Origin: DASTHG01 sp041498155
Lineage (GTDB): Bacteria > Gemmatimonadota > Gemmatimonadetes > Gemmatimonadales > GWC2-71-9
Length of the DNA: 21,870 nt
Direction: 5' to 3'
NCBI GenBank assembly: GCA_041498155.1
Contig: JBGQHV010000036.1
Span: forward strand, 1 to 21,870
A program made the translations under genes and the position numbers. Under the pieces are notes generated by a model that ran no database searches, was not told the origin of the DNA, and was given only the letters and a program-made list of their open reading frames with translations. Below, piece after piece: positions 14,973-21,812 of this stretch (positions are counted from its first letter, which is position 1; the number at the start of each line of letters is the position of its first letter).

Positions 14973-15997
14973 TGGCTGACGTCTGATGTCCGATCGCTCG
15001 ACTTGAACACCCGGTAGAGGTAGACCAGCGACGGCACGAGCACGGCCGCGCCGAGGACCAGCGCGGGGAGCACGAGGCGCAGGGTCGCGGGCGGCGCGGC
15101 CGCGTCGGCGATCGACAGATCGGGCGGGATCAGGTAGGGATACTGGCTCGCCACCCACCCCCAGAGAATGAGCGAGACCTGGATCGCCGCGGCGGCGCGC
15201 GCCAGCCGATGGCGCCGCGTCCACAGCGCGGCGAGCGCCGCGACGGCGGCCAGACCGGTCGCCGCCTGAAACGGCAGCGCCCACGCCGAGCCCATCAGAC
15301 CATGCCGCATCAGCGGCGCGGCCGGCCGGGCGACGAGCAACGCCAGCCCCGCCGCGACGCCCACCGCCACTCCGGCGGCCAGCGCCCGCCTGCGGAAGTC
15401 TTCGCGCAGATCCCCTTGGGGCGCTTCGAGCGTCAGGTACACGGCGGCCAGAAACGCGAAGCAGCACAGCGTGAACAACCCGATCGCGAGCGGAAACGGC
15501 GCCAACCACGGCGCGACGTAGCTCGCCACGAACCCTTCCCCCTTCCCGCTTCCCCCTTCCCCAACGGCGCCCGATGCCACAGCGCCGACGGCGACGCCAA
15601 GCAGGATCGGAGTGACCAGACTCGCCACGGCGAACACGCGCCCCCAGCGTCGCTGCACCACATCGCGGTCGCCGCCGTAGCCGCGAAACGCGAATGCCGA
15701 CCCGCGCAGCACGATGCCGACGAGCACGCCCGTGAGCGGGAGATTCAACGTCACGGCGAGCCGCGCGAACGCCGCGGGAAAGCAGGTGAAGAGCAGCACC
15801 ACCGCGAGGATCAGCCAGACGTGGTTCGCCTCCCACACCGGGCCGATCGCAGCGGCCACGAGATCCCGCTGTGCCATCTTGCGCCGGCCCGAAGCAAAGA
15901 GATCCCACACGCCCCCGCCGAAGTCCGCCCCGCCCGAGAGCACGTACGCGTTGAGCGCGAGCACGAGGACCCCGGCGAGCGCGTCCGCCGCCGTCAT
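14966..15997 (-). CDS. cydB: Cytochrome bd ubiquinol oxidase subunit II, 343 aa
   Basis: This is the subunit II partner of the bd-type terminal oxidase in the inner membrane. The ATG at 15997 overlaps the cydA stop (ATGA). Diagnostic motifs are ADFGGGVWDLF (residues 24-34), GPVWEANHVWLI (52-63), and FRGYGGDRDVVQRRWGRVFAVASLVTPILLG (104-134), with a late SQYPYLIPPDLSI. About eight hydrophobic segments are present. Residues 146-155 (GEGGSGKGEG) are an unusual hydrophilic stretch encoded by a 4 x 7-base tandem repeat, placed in a loop before VAPWLAPFPLAIG. Length is slightly below the E. coli protein. The C-terminus (SSDRTSDVSHQ) overlaps the convergent 49-residue gene. Confidence 0.94.
   Translation of the reverse strand: MTAADALAGVLVLALNAYVLSGGADFGGGVWDLFASGRRKMAQRDLVAAAIGPVWEANHVWLILAVVLLFTCFPAAFARLAVTLNLPLTGVLVGIVLRGSAFAFRGYGGDRDVVQRRWGRVFAVASLVTPILLGVAVGAVASGAVGEGGSGKGEGFVASYVAPWLAPFPLAIGLFTLCCFAFLAAVYLTLEAPQGDLREDFRRRALAAGVAVGVAAGLALLVARPAAPLMRHGLMGSAWALPFQAATGLAAVAALAALWTRRHRLARAAAAIQVSLILWGWVASQYPYLIPPDLSIADAAAPPATLRLVLPALVLGAAVLVPSLVYLYRVFKSSDRTSDVSHQ
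15535..15562 (-). repeat. Heptanucleotide tandem repeat (4 x CTTCCCC) inside cydB
   Basis: Four consecutive 7-base units read CTTCCCC, CTTCCCG, CTTCCCC, CTTCCCC on the plus strand, differing at one base. On the coding strand they read GGGGAAG and encode a Gly/Glu/Lys/Ser loop. Gain or loss of one unit would shift the cydB frame. Confidence 0.85.
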
Positions 15998-17328
15998 CGC
16001 CCGGCTCCCGGGACGCCGCGATACTCTCCGGTGTGCATCGGGCTCCGTACGATCTGCCGCGACAGCAGCACCGTCACGACGACGGCCAGGAACACGTAGA
16101 TCAGCGCGAACACTCCGGTGCGCCACATCTGCCCCGGCATCGGCGTCACCGCATCTGCGGTCCTGAGGACGCCGTAGATCACCCACGGTTGGCGTCCCAG
16201 CTCGGTCACCATCCAGCCGGCTTCGATCGCCACGAAGCCGAGTGGAGCCGCCAGGACGGTCGCCCAGAGGAAGCCGCGTCGCGTAGACAGGTCGGCGTTC
16301 TTCCGGGCGAGCCAGGCGGCCCACAGCGCGACCAGCGCCATGTACATCCCGCACGCCACCATCAAGTCGAACGACAGGTGCACCGCGGGCAACGCCGGCC
16401 ACAGCTCCGGGGGCACGGAATCGAGTCCGCGTACCACCGCGGTAGGATTGCGAAAGGCGAGCAGCGACAATCCGTAGGGGAGCTCGAGGCCGAACCGGGT
16501 GCGCCGCTCGGCCGCGTCGGGCCATCCCCCCAGCGTGATCGGCGCGCCCGATCGCGTCTCGAACAGCGCCTCCATCGCGGCGAGCTTCACCGGCTGGTGG
16601 CGGGCGAGGTGACCCGCGGCGTAGTCGCCCGAGAGCGGTTGGAGCACGGCCGCCGGGGCCCCGACGAGCAGCGCGATGACCAGCGCGTGCCGGTGGAACG
16701 GCGAGCGGCGGCCGCGCAGGATGAGCCAGGCGTGGACGCCGGCCACGGCGAACCCCGTCGCGGCGTAGGCCGCCAGGGTCATGTGGAGCACCTGGGGTAG
16801 CGCCGCGGCGTTGGCCATGGCCGCGAGCGGGCGCACGTTGGTGATGCGTCCGTCCACCAGGTCGAATCCCGCGGGCGCGTTCATCCAGGCGTTGGCGATG
16901 ACGACGAACACGCCCGACAGCGCCCCGCTCACCGCCACGAGCACCCCGGCCGATTGGTGCGCGCGAGGACTCACGCGCTCCCAGCCGTAGAGATAGATCC
17001 CCAGGAAGATGGCCTCGGTGAAAAACGCGAAGCCTTCGAGCGAGAACGGCATCCCGATGATGGGACCCGCGACGCGCATGAACCCGGGCCACAACAATCC
17101 GAGCTCGAACGACAGCACCGTGCCCGACACCGCGCCCACCGCGAAGAGAATCGCGGTGCCCCGCGCCCAGCGCTTGGCGAGATCGAGATGGACCGGATCG
17201 CCCGAGCGGCGCCAGCGACGCTCGGCGACGACCATCAGCACCGGCATCGCGATCCCCACCACCGCGAAGATGATGTGGAACGCGAGCGACATCCCCATCT
17301 GGACGCGCGCCGCGGCCAGATCGGTCAT
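15994..17328 (-). CDS. cydA: Cytochrome bd ubiquinol oxidase subunit I, short Q-loop type, 444 aa
   Basis: Subunit I binds the three haems and oxidises quinol, reducing oxygen to water without proton pumping. Conserved residues are visible: His18 (AFHIIFA), Glu98 and Glu105 (SLEGFAFFTEAIFLG), His182 (LHMTLAAYAATGF), Met323 (SFDLMVACG) and the GRQPW motif at 378-382. About nine membrane helices are expected. The region between residues 250 and 315 is short, so the Q-loop is of the short (CioA-like) form rather than the long E. coli form. The ATG at 17328 follows the DUF2231 stop by four bases, and the end overlaps cydB by four bases. Oxygen- or nitrosative-stress regulation is usual for this enzyme, but no operator is visible. 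Confidence 0.95.
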   Translation of the reverse strand: MTDLAAARVQMGMSLAFHIIFAVVGIAMPVLMVVAERRWRRSGDPVHLDLAKRWARGTAILFAVGAVSGTVLSFELGLLWPGFMRVAGPIIGMPFSLEGFAFFTEAIFLGIYLYGWERVSPRAHQSAGVLVAVSGALSGVFVVIANAWMNAPAGFDLVDGRITNVRPLAAMANAAALPQVLHMTLAAYAATGFAVAGVHAWLILRGRRSPFHRHALVIALLVGAPAAVLQPLSGDYAAGHLARHQPVKLAAMEALFETRSGAPITLGGWPDAAERRTRFGLELPYGLSLLAFRNPTAVVRGLDSVPPELWPALPAVHLSFDLMVACGMYMALVALWAAWLARKNADLSTRRGFLWATVLAAPLGFVAIEAGWMVTELGRQPWVIYGVLRTADAVTPMPGQMWRTGVFALIYVFLAVVVTVLLSRQIVRSPMHTGEYRGVPGAGR

Positions 17329-17332
17329 GCCG

Positions 17333-18172
17333 CTACCCGCCGAGCTGTGCGAGACGGTCCTTGAGCCGCTGGAACATCGGAAACCGCGCCACGAGTCCGC
17401 GCAGGATGGCGCGCGCCGAATCGGGCTGGCCCGCCGCCGCCCAGGCGTCCGCCGCCAGCATCCCCGCGCGAACCGCGAGCCGTGGGTTGTCGGTCGGGAG
17501 GTGGAGCGCTTCCAGCGCTGCGAGGGCCCCCCGGGCGTCTCCCCGATCCCGCAGGATCGATTCGACGCGTACCAGGGCGACCGCCGTGTCGCCGGGCGAG
17601 CGGCGCGCGAGCTCGTCGATCAGCGCCGCCGCGCCCGCCGATTCATGCCGCGCGCGGTCCACCATCGCCTGCTCGTACAGGCCGGCCGCGAGCAGGTGCG
17701 CGATGTCCGTCGTATCACCGGTGCGGAGGCCGGGGCCGCCGGCATAGGAGTAGACGAGCTGGCCGCCCTTGGCGCCCGTCTCGTATACCGCGTAGCCGCC
17801 CACGAGGCCGACGAGTGCCGACGCGACTTCCACCCACCGGCGCAGGCCGGGGCGAACGCGGGCGAGCACCAGGGCCAGCACCTCGAGGGCCGCGACCGCG
17901 AGGAAGATGGTTCGGGTGCGCTCCCCCCACTCTTCGTGCGCCTGCACGGCGGCGGCGACGCCCGGGATCCGTTCGATCGGGCCGTGCGCCTGCGTGCCCG
18001 ACGTCGCCGCCAGCACGGCGGCGATCGCGCCGCACAGGAGCGCCGTCGTCGCGGCGGGCCCCGCGAAGAGGACCTTGCCGGTGAGGGAGATCCAGCGCAT
18101 CACCACGCCCACCAGGAGCAGGACGATAGCGAAGTGAACGATCTGCGGATGGAACGAAGCAATGTCAGGCAT
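17333..18172 (-). CDS. DUF2231 membrane domain fused to a TPR-like C-terminal region, 279 aa
   Basis: Residues 8-130 form a four-helix membrane domain of DUF2231 type: FHPQIVHFAIVLLLVG at the start, AHEEWGERTRTIFLAV (His79) before the third helix, and the family-typical KGGQLVYSYAGG after the fourth. DUF2231 proteins are thought to bind haem or to act in electron transfer, but this is not firmly established. Residues 155-279 are soluble and helical with TPR-like spacing (AAGLYEQAMVDRARHESAGAAALIDELARRSPGDTAVALVRVESILRDRGDARGALAALEAL, then AADAWAAAGQPDSARAILRGLVARFP). The gene is the first of a tight operon with cydA and cydB (four-base gap), so it may aid assembly of, or donate electrons to, the bd oxidase. 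A TATAAG box ends eight bases before its ATG. Confidence 0.82.
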   Translation of the reverse strand: MPDIASFHPQIVHFAIVLLLVGVVMRWISLTGKVLFAGPAATTALLCGAIAAVLAATSGTQAHGPIERIPGVAAAVQAHEEWGERTRTIFLAVAALEVLALVLARVRPGLRRWVEVASALVGLVGGYAVYETGAKGGQLVYSYAGGPGLRTGDTTDIAHLLAAGLYEQAMVDRARHESAGAAALIDELARRSPGDTAVALVRVESILRDRGDARGALAALEALHLPTDNPRLAVRAGMLAADAWAAAGQPDSARAILRGLVARFPMFQRLKDRLAQLGG

Positions 18173-18180
18173 GGGAGAAA

Positions 18181-18193
18181 CTTATAGTAGATT
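18181..18193. promoter_or_regulatory. Overlapping divergent -10 boxes in a 30-base gap
   Basis: The gap between the DUF2231 and methyltransferase/reductase start codons is only 30 bases. On the minus strand TATAAG (18186-18181) lies eight bases before its ATG. On the plus strand TATAGT (18183-18188) lies 14 bases before its ATG, and TAGATT (18188-18193) lies nine bases before it. The boxes share bases, suggesting a symmetric bidirectional promoter. Any -35 elements would fall in or beside the opposite gene. Confidence 0.5.
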
Positions 18194-18202
18194 CATGACT
18201 CC

Positions 18203-20038
18203 ATGCCACCGACCCTTCGCTCCCTGATCGACGATCACGGCGTCCACCTATTTGACGGCGCCATGGGCACGATGCTGTACGCCAAAGGCTTCTTCCTGAA
18301 CGTCTGCTACGACGAGCTATCCGTAAAGCAGCCCCAGCTGGTGCGCGAGGTCCACGAGGAATACGTCCGCGCCGGCGCCGAGATCATCGAGACCAACACC
18401 TTCGGCGCCAACCCCGTGAAGCTCGGCGCTCACGGCCTCGCCGACCAGACCGAGCGGATCAACCGGGCCGCGGCAGAGCTCGCCCGGGCGGCGGCGGGAG
18501 ACCGCGCCAGCGTCGTCGGGGCGATCGGCCCGCTCGGGCTGCGGCTCGAGCCGTTCGGCCCTACCTCACGCGACGAGGCGCGCGACCTGTTCCGCCGCCA
18601 GGTGAACGGCCTGCTCGCCGGCGGGGTGGACGGGTTCGTGCTGGAGACGTTCAGCGACGTCGAGGAAATCCATGCCGCGCTGCGGGCGGTGCGTGAAGCG
18701 TGCGACCTCCCCGTCGTCGCCCAGATGACGGTGGGGACCGACGGACTCACGTCCTACGGCACCGCCCCAGAAGACTTCACCGGCCAGCTCGCCCAGTGGG
18801 GCGCCGACGTCATCGGCGTCAACTGCTCCGTGGGCCCCGCCGGCGTGCTCGAGGCCATCGAGCGCATGGCCAAGGTCACCGACCGGCCGCTCTCGGGTCA
18901 GCCCAACGCCGGGCTCCCCCGCGACGTGGGTGACCGCAAGATCTACCTCGCGAGCCCCGAGTACATGGCGAGCTACGCGCGGCGGCTGGTGGAGGCGGGC
19001 GCGCGCTTCGTGGGTGGGTGCTGCGGCTCGACCCCCGAGCACATTCGCAAGATGCGCGACTACCTGGCGAGCGTGGCGCCGCGCCGCTCGAGCGTCGTCG
19101 TGTCCAAGCACGACGTCACCGCCCCGGCGGGCGTCACGCCGCTGCCCATCGACGAGCGCTCGCGCTGGGGGCGGAAGCTGGCGCACGGGGAGTTCGTGAC
19201 GAGCGTCGAGATCGTTCCGCCCAAAGGGGTGGACCCGAGCCCGATGCTGGTGCAGTGCCGCACCCTGAAGGACGCCGGTGTCGACGCGGTGAACGTCCCC
19301 GACGGCCCCCGGGCGCAGAGCCGCATGGGGGTGTTGCCGTCCGCGATGCTGATCGAGCGCGAGGTCGGGATCGAGACGGTGATCCACTATTGTTGTCGCG
19401 ACCGCAACCTGCTCGGCATGTTGTCCGACATCCTCGGCGCCGCGGCGGCCGGGCTGCGCAACATCCTCATCATCACGGGCGACCCGCCCAAAATGGGTCC
19501 CTATCCCGACTCGACCGCCGTCTTCGACATCGATTCGATCGGGCTCACGAACCTCGTCTACCGCTTGAACCACGGCCTCGACCCGGGCAACAACCCGATC
19601 GGCGGGCCGACCCGCTGGGTCATCGGCGTCGGCGTGAATCCGGCCGCCGTGGATCCCGATCGCGAGCTGTCGCGCTTCCACTGGAAGGTGGACGCGGGCG
19701 CCGAGTTCGCCGTGACGCAGCCGGTGTTCGATCCGCGCCAGCTCGAGGCGTTCCTGGGGCGCGTCGAGTCGTACCGGATCCCGATCGTGGCGGGCATCTG
19801 GCCGCTCCTCAGCCTGCGCAACGCCGAGTTTCTGGCCAACGAAGTGCCCGGGGTGTCGGTGCCTGAGGAAGTGCTGGCCCGGATGCGCGCCGCGCAGGAT
19901 AAAGGAAAGGACGCGGCGCTGGCCGAGGGCGTCGCGATCGCCCGCGAGATGCTGGCCCGGGTGCGCGGCATGGTGCAGGGCGTACAGGTGAGCGCACCGT
20001 TCGGGAAGGTCGAGGTGGCGTTGGAGGTGTTGGGGTGA
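18203..20038 (+). CDS. Bifunctional homocysteine S-methyltransferase / methylenetetrahydrofolate reductase, 611 aa
   Basis: Two enzymes are fused. Residues 1-290 are a zinc-dependent homocysteine S-methyltransferase domain with DGAMGTML (18-25), ETNTFGANP (63-71) and the zinc ligands Cys208 (GVNCSVGP), Cys273 and Cys274 (GGCCGSTPEH). Residues 315-605 are a MetF-type FAD reductase barrel with FVTSVEIVPPKG (331-342), the ITGDPP motif (424-429), and FAVTQPVFDP. The length and order match the YitJ-type fusions of Firmicutes. The reductase makes 5-methyltetrahydrofolate. The first domain may use that or S-methylmethionine-type donors, so the methyl donor is uncertain. The cytoplasmic product supports methionine and SAM supply. 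ATG 18203 has no good Shine-Dalgarno; the upstream ATG at 18195 is out of frame. No SAM riboswitch can fit in the 30-base gap. Confidence 0.93.
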   Translation: MPPTLRSLIDDHGVHLFDGAMGTMLYAKGFFLNVCYDELSVKQPQLVREVHEEYVRAGAEIIETNTFGANPVKLGAHGLADQTERINRAAAELARAAAGDRASVVGAIGPLGLRLEPFGPTSRDEARDLFRRQVNGLLAGGVDGFVLETFSDVEEIHAALRAVREACDLPVVAQMTVGTDGLTSYGTAPEDFTGQLAQWGADVIGVNCSVGPAGVLEAIERMAKVTDRPLSGQPNAGLPRDVGDRKIYLASPEYMASYARRLVEAGARFVGGCCGSTPEHIRKMRDYLASVAPRRSSVVVSKHDVTAPAGVTPLPIDERSRWGRKLAHGEFVTSVEIVPPKGVDPSPMLVQCRTLKDAGVDAVNVPDGPRAQSRMGVLPSAMLIEREVGIETVIHYCCRDRNLLGMLSDILGAAAAGLRNILIITGDPPKMGPYPDSTAVFDIDSIGLTNLVYRLNHGLDPGNNPIGGPTRWVIGVGVNPAAVDPDRELSRFHWKVDAGAEFAVTQPVFDPRQLEAFLGRVESYRIPIVAGIWPLLSLRNAEFLANEVPGVSVPEEVLARMRAAQDKGKDAALAEGVAIAREMLARVRGMVQGVQVSAPFGKVEVALEVLG

Positions 20039-20049
20039 GTCCATTTGTG

Positions 20050-20055
20050 TATGAT
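20050..20055 (+). promoter_or_regulatory. -10-like box (TATGAT) before the cupin operon
   Basis: TATGAT matches five of six bases of the -10 consensus and lies 14 bases before the cupin ATG, with an AAGGGG ribosome binding site between. It could give the cupin-thioesterase-phosphatase unit its own promoter, although the upstream gene ends only 31 bases before the cupin start. The -35 is not convincing. Confidence 0.35.
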
Positions 20056-20069
20056 GAAGGGGTGCGCCC

Positions 20070-20441
20070 ATGACCAATGAGTCTTCGGTGAAACACGCCG
20101 ACCAGGTGCCGGCTCAGCCGGTGACGGCCGGCAAAGACACGACGCGGCAGATGCTGATCGGCCCCGACGAGGGACCGCATTTCGCGCTGCGCCGCTTCAT
20201 CATGCAGCCGGGCGGCGGCATGCCGGCCCATACCAACATGGTCGAGCACGAGCAGTACGTGCTGCGCGGCCGGGCCCGCGTGGGCATCGGCGATCGCGTG
20301 CATGACGTACGCGCCGGCGACGTGGTCTACATCCCGGCCGGGACGCCGCACTGGTACGAAGCGCAAGCGGGCGAGCCGTTCGAATTCCTGTGCGTCGTCC
20401 CCAATCTGCCCGACAAGACGGAGCTGGTGGGAGGCCGCTGA
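20070..20441 (+). CDS. Single-domain cupin protein, 123 aa
   Basis: This is a small cytoplasmic cupin_2-type beta-barrel. Motif 1 is PGGGMPAHTNMVEHEQYVLRGRARVG (about residues 47-72), with His54 and Glu61 as likely metal ligands. The second His of the classical HxH is Asn56, although His60 is near. Motif 2 is AGDVVYIPAGTPHWYEA, with His94. Metal binding is therefore likely but with an altered ligand set. Substrate or enzymatic role cannot be told; family members include isomerases, dioxygenases and ligand sensors. AAGGGG nine bases upstream supports the start. Its stop is one base from the thioesterase start, so cotranslation is likely. Confidence 0.85.
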   Translation: MTNESSVKHADQVPAQPVTAGKDTTRQMLIGPDEGPHFALRRFIMQPGGGMPAHTNMVEHEQYVLRGRARVGIGDRVHDVRAGDVVYIPAGTPHWYEAQAGEPFEFLCVVPNLPDKTELVGGR

Positions 20442-20442
20442 G

Positions 20443-20937
20443 ATGCCCACTCCCGCCGCCCCGGCGGTGCAGGATTTCTACCCTGAGGACTTCGCCCACT
20501 GCTACGGCTGCGGCCGCCTGAACGATCACGGGCTGCAGCTCAAGTCCCGCTGGGACGGCGAGGAAACCGTTGCGCGCTTCACGCCGCGGCCCGACCACAC
20601 CGCCCTGCCGGGCTTCGTGTACGGCGGGTTGATCGCCTCGCTGATCGATTGCCACGCCATGGGAACCGCCGCCGCGGCGACGCTGCGCGCCGCGGGCCTG
20701 GACGTGGGCAGCAGCCCGTCGCCCCGCTTCGTGACCGCCGCCCTCCACGTCGACTATCTGAAGCCGACGCCGCTCGGCCCCGAGCTCGAAATCCGCGCCC
20801 GCGTACGCGAGCGGACGCCCCGCAAGGTGGTGATCGAATCCACCGTCTCGGCGAACGGCGTGGTCACCGCCCGGGGAGAAGCGGTCGCCGTCCCCCTGCC
20901 GCCGTCCATGCTTCCGGCCGAGGGAGGTACCGCATGA
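20443..20937 (+). CDS. PaaI-like hot-dog thioesterase, 164 aa
   Basis: This is a hot-dog-fold acyl-CoA thioesterase-like protein. An N-terminal CYGCGRLNDHGLQLK segment (residues 20-34) is typical of one PaaI-type subgroup. PGFVYGGLIASLIDCHAMGTAAAA (about residues 53-76) is the active-site helix region, with Asp69 and the GG turn that binds the CoA thioester. FVTAALHVDYLKPTPLG follows, as expected. It should hydrolyse an acyl-CoA in the cytoplasm; the chain is not predictable. I chose ATG 20443 because the longer frame would run through the cupin gene and the family N-terminus fits. The end overlaps the phosphatase start by four bases (ATGA). Confidence 0.9.
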   Translation: MPTPAAPAVQDFYPEDFAHCYGCGRLNDHGLQLKSRWDGEETVARFTPRPDHTALPGFVYGGLIASLIDCHAMGTAAAATLRAAGLDVGSSPSPRFVTAALHVDYLKPTPLGPELEIRARVRERTPRKVVIESTVSANGVVTARGEAVAVPLPPSMLPAEGGTA

Positions 20938-21812
20938 CCGCCCCCCACGCCACCGCGAGCGACCAAGCCACGGCGCGCAAGCCGCGCGATGACGAGATCG
21001 ACACCTACGGACTGACGCACACGGGCAAGGTCCGGAAGGACAACCAGGACCATTTCCTGATCGCGGCGCTGCATAAGCAGATGGAAGTCCACCTGACGAG
21101 CCTGCCCGACCGCTCCCAACTCGCGGCCGCCGAGCGGCTCGCGTTTCTCGCGATGGTGGCCGATGGCGTGGGCGGCGGGCTGCGCGGAGAAGAAGCGAGC
21201 CGTCTCGCCGCCGAGACGATCACCCGCTACGTGACGCAGAGCCTGCAGTGCTACTACACGGCCGATCCGACCGACGAGCGGAGCTTCCCCCAGGCGCTGG
21301 AGGATGCGGCGTTGCTCTGTCACATGGACATCTCGCGCCAGTCGCAGGACGATGCCGAGCGGGCGGGCATGGCCACGACGCTCACCCTCTGGCTCGGCGT
21401 CTGGCCGCGGGCGTACCTGCTGCAGGTGGGCGATTCCCGCTGTTACCTGCTGCGGGGCGACGAGCTCACACAGATCTCACGCGATCAGACGATGGCGCAG
21501 GATCTCCTCGACCAGGGCATCCTGACCCGCACCGACGTGCTCAACACGCGCTGGGCGCACGTGCTGGCGAGCGCGATCGGCGGCCCGGCGGCGGCGCCGG
21601 TCGTCACGCGGCTCGATCAGCGCTGGGGTGACGTGGGTCTGTTGTGCAGCGACGGCCTCACCAAGCACGTCCCCGACGACCGCATCCGCGAGCGACTCCA
21701 GTCGATGACGTCGGCCAAGCAGGCCTGCGAGGCGCTGCTGCAGGACGCCCTCGACGCGGGCGGCAGCGACAACGTGACGATCCTGGTCGGCCGCTCGGTC
21801 CGGAAAGACTAG
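20934..21812 (+). CDS. PP2C-family serine/threonine protein phosphatase, 292 aa
   Basis: This is a PPM/PP2C metal-dependent phosphatase, cytoplasmic, with no membrane helix. Motifs in order are THTGKVRKDNQDHF (Arg34, Asp39), MVADGVGGGLRGEEAS (metal ligands Asp77, Gly78), AGMATTLTLWLG, LQVGDSRCYLLR (GDSR 166-169), LLCSDGLTKHV (Asp240) and GGSDNVTILV (Asp279, Asn280). It should dephosphorylate Ser/Thr-phosphoproteins and would normally oppose Hanks-type kinases. No kinase gene is in view. The N-terminal 20 residues are an unstructured Ala/Thr-rich tail. It is translationally coupled to the thioesterase gene by ATGA and overlaps the end of the minus-strand gene at the right edge by four bases. 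Confidence 0.93.
   Translation: MTAPHATASDQATARKPRDDEIDTYGLTHTGKVRKDNQDHFLIAALHKQMEVHLTSLPDRSQLAAAERLAFLAMVADGVGGGLRGEEASRLAAETITRYVTQSLQCYYTADPTDERSFPQALEDAALLCHMDISRQSQDDAERAGMATTLTLWLGVWPRAYLLQVGDSRCYLLRGDELTQISRDQTMAQDLLDQGILTRTDVLNTRWAHVLASAIGGPAAAPVVTRLDQRWGDVGLLCSDGLTKHVPDDRIRERLQSMTSAKQACEALLQDALDAGGSDNVTILVGRSVRKD

Noticed and set aside
15998..17092. An upstream extension of the cydB frame through cydA
   Set aside because: CydA has all haem ligands in its own frame. The extension is out-of-frame noise, and cydB has a good ATG overlapping the cydA stop.
18173..18202. A SAM riboswitch before the methyltransferase/reductase gene
   Set aside because: Only 30 bases separate it from the divergent gene, far too short for a known SAM riboswitch.
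20302..20442. An earlier ATG for the thioesterase gene
   Set aside because: It would put 47 Ser/Arg-rich residues translated through the cupin gene before a normal family N-terminus at 20443.
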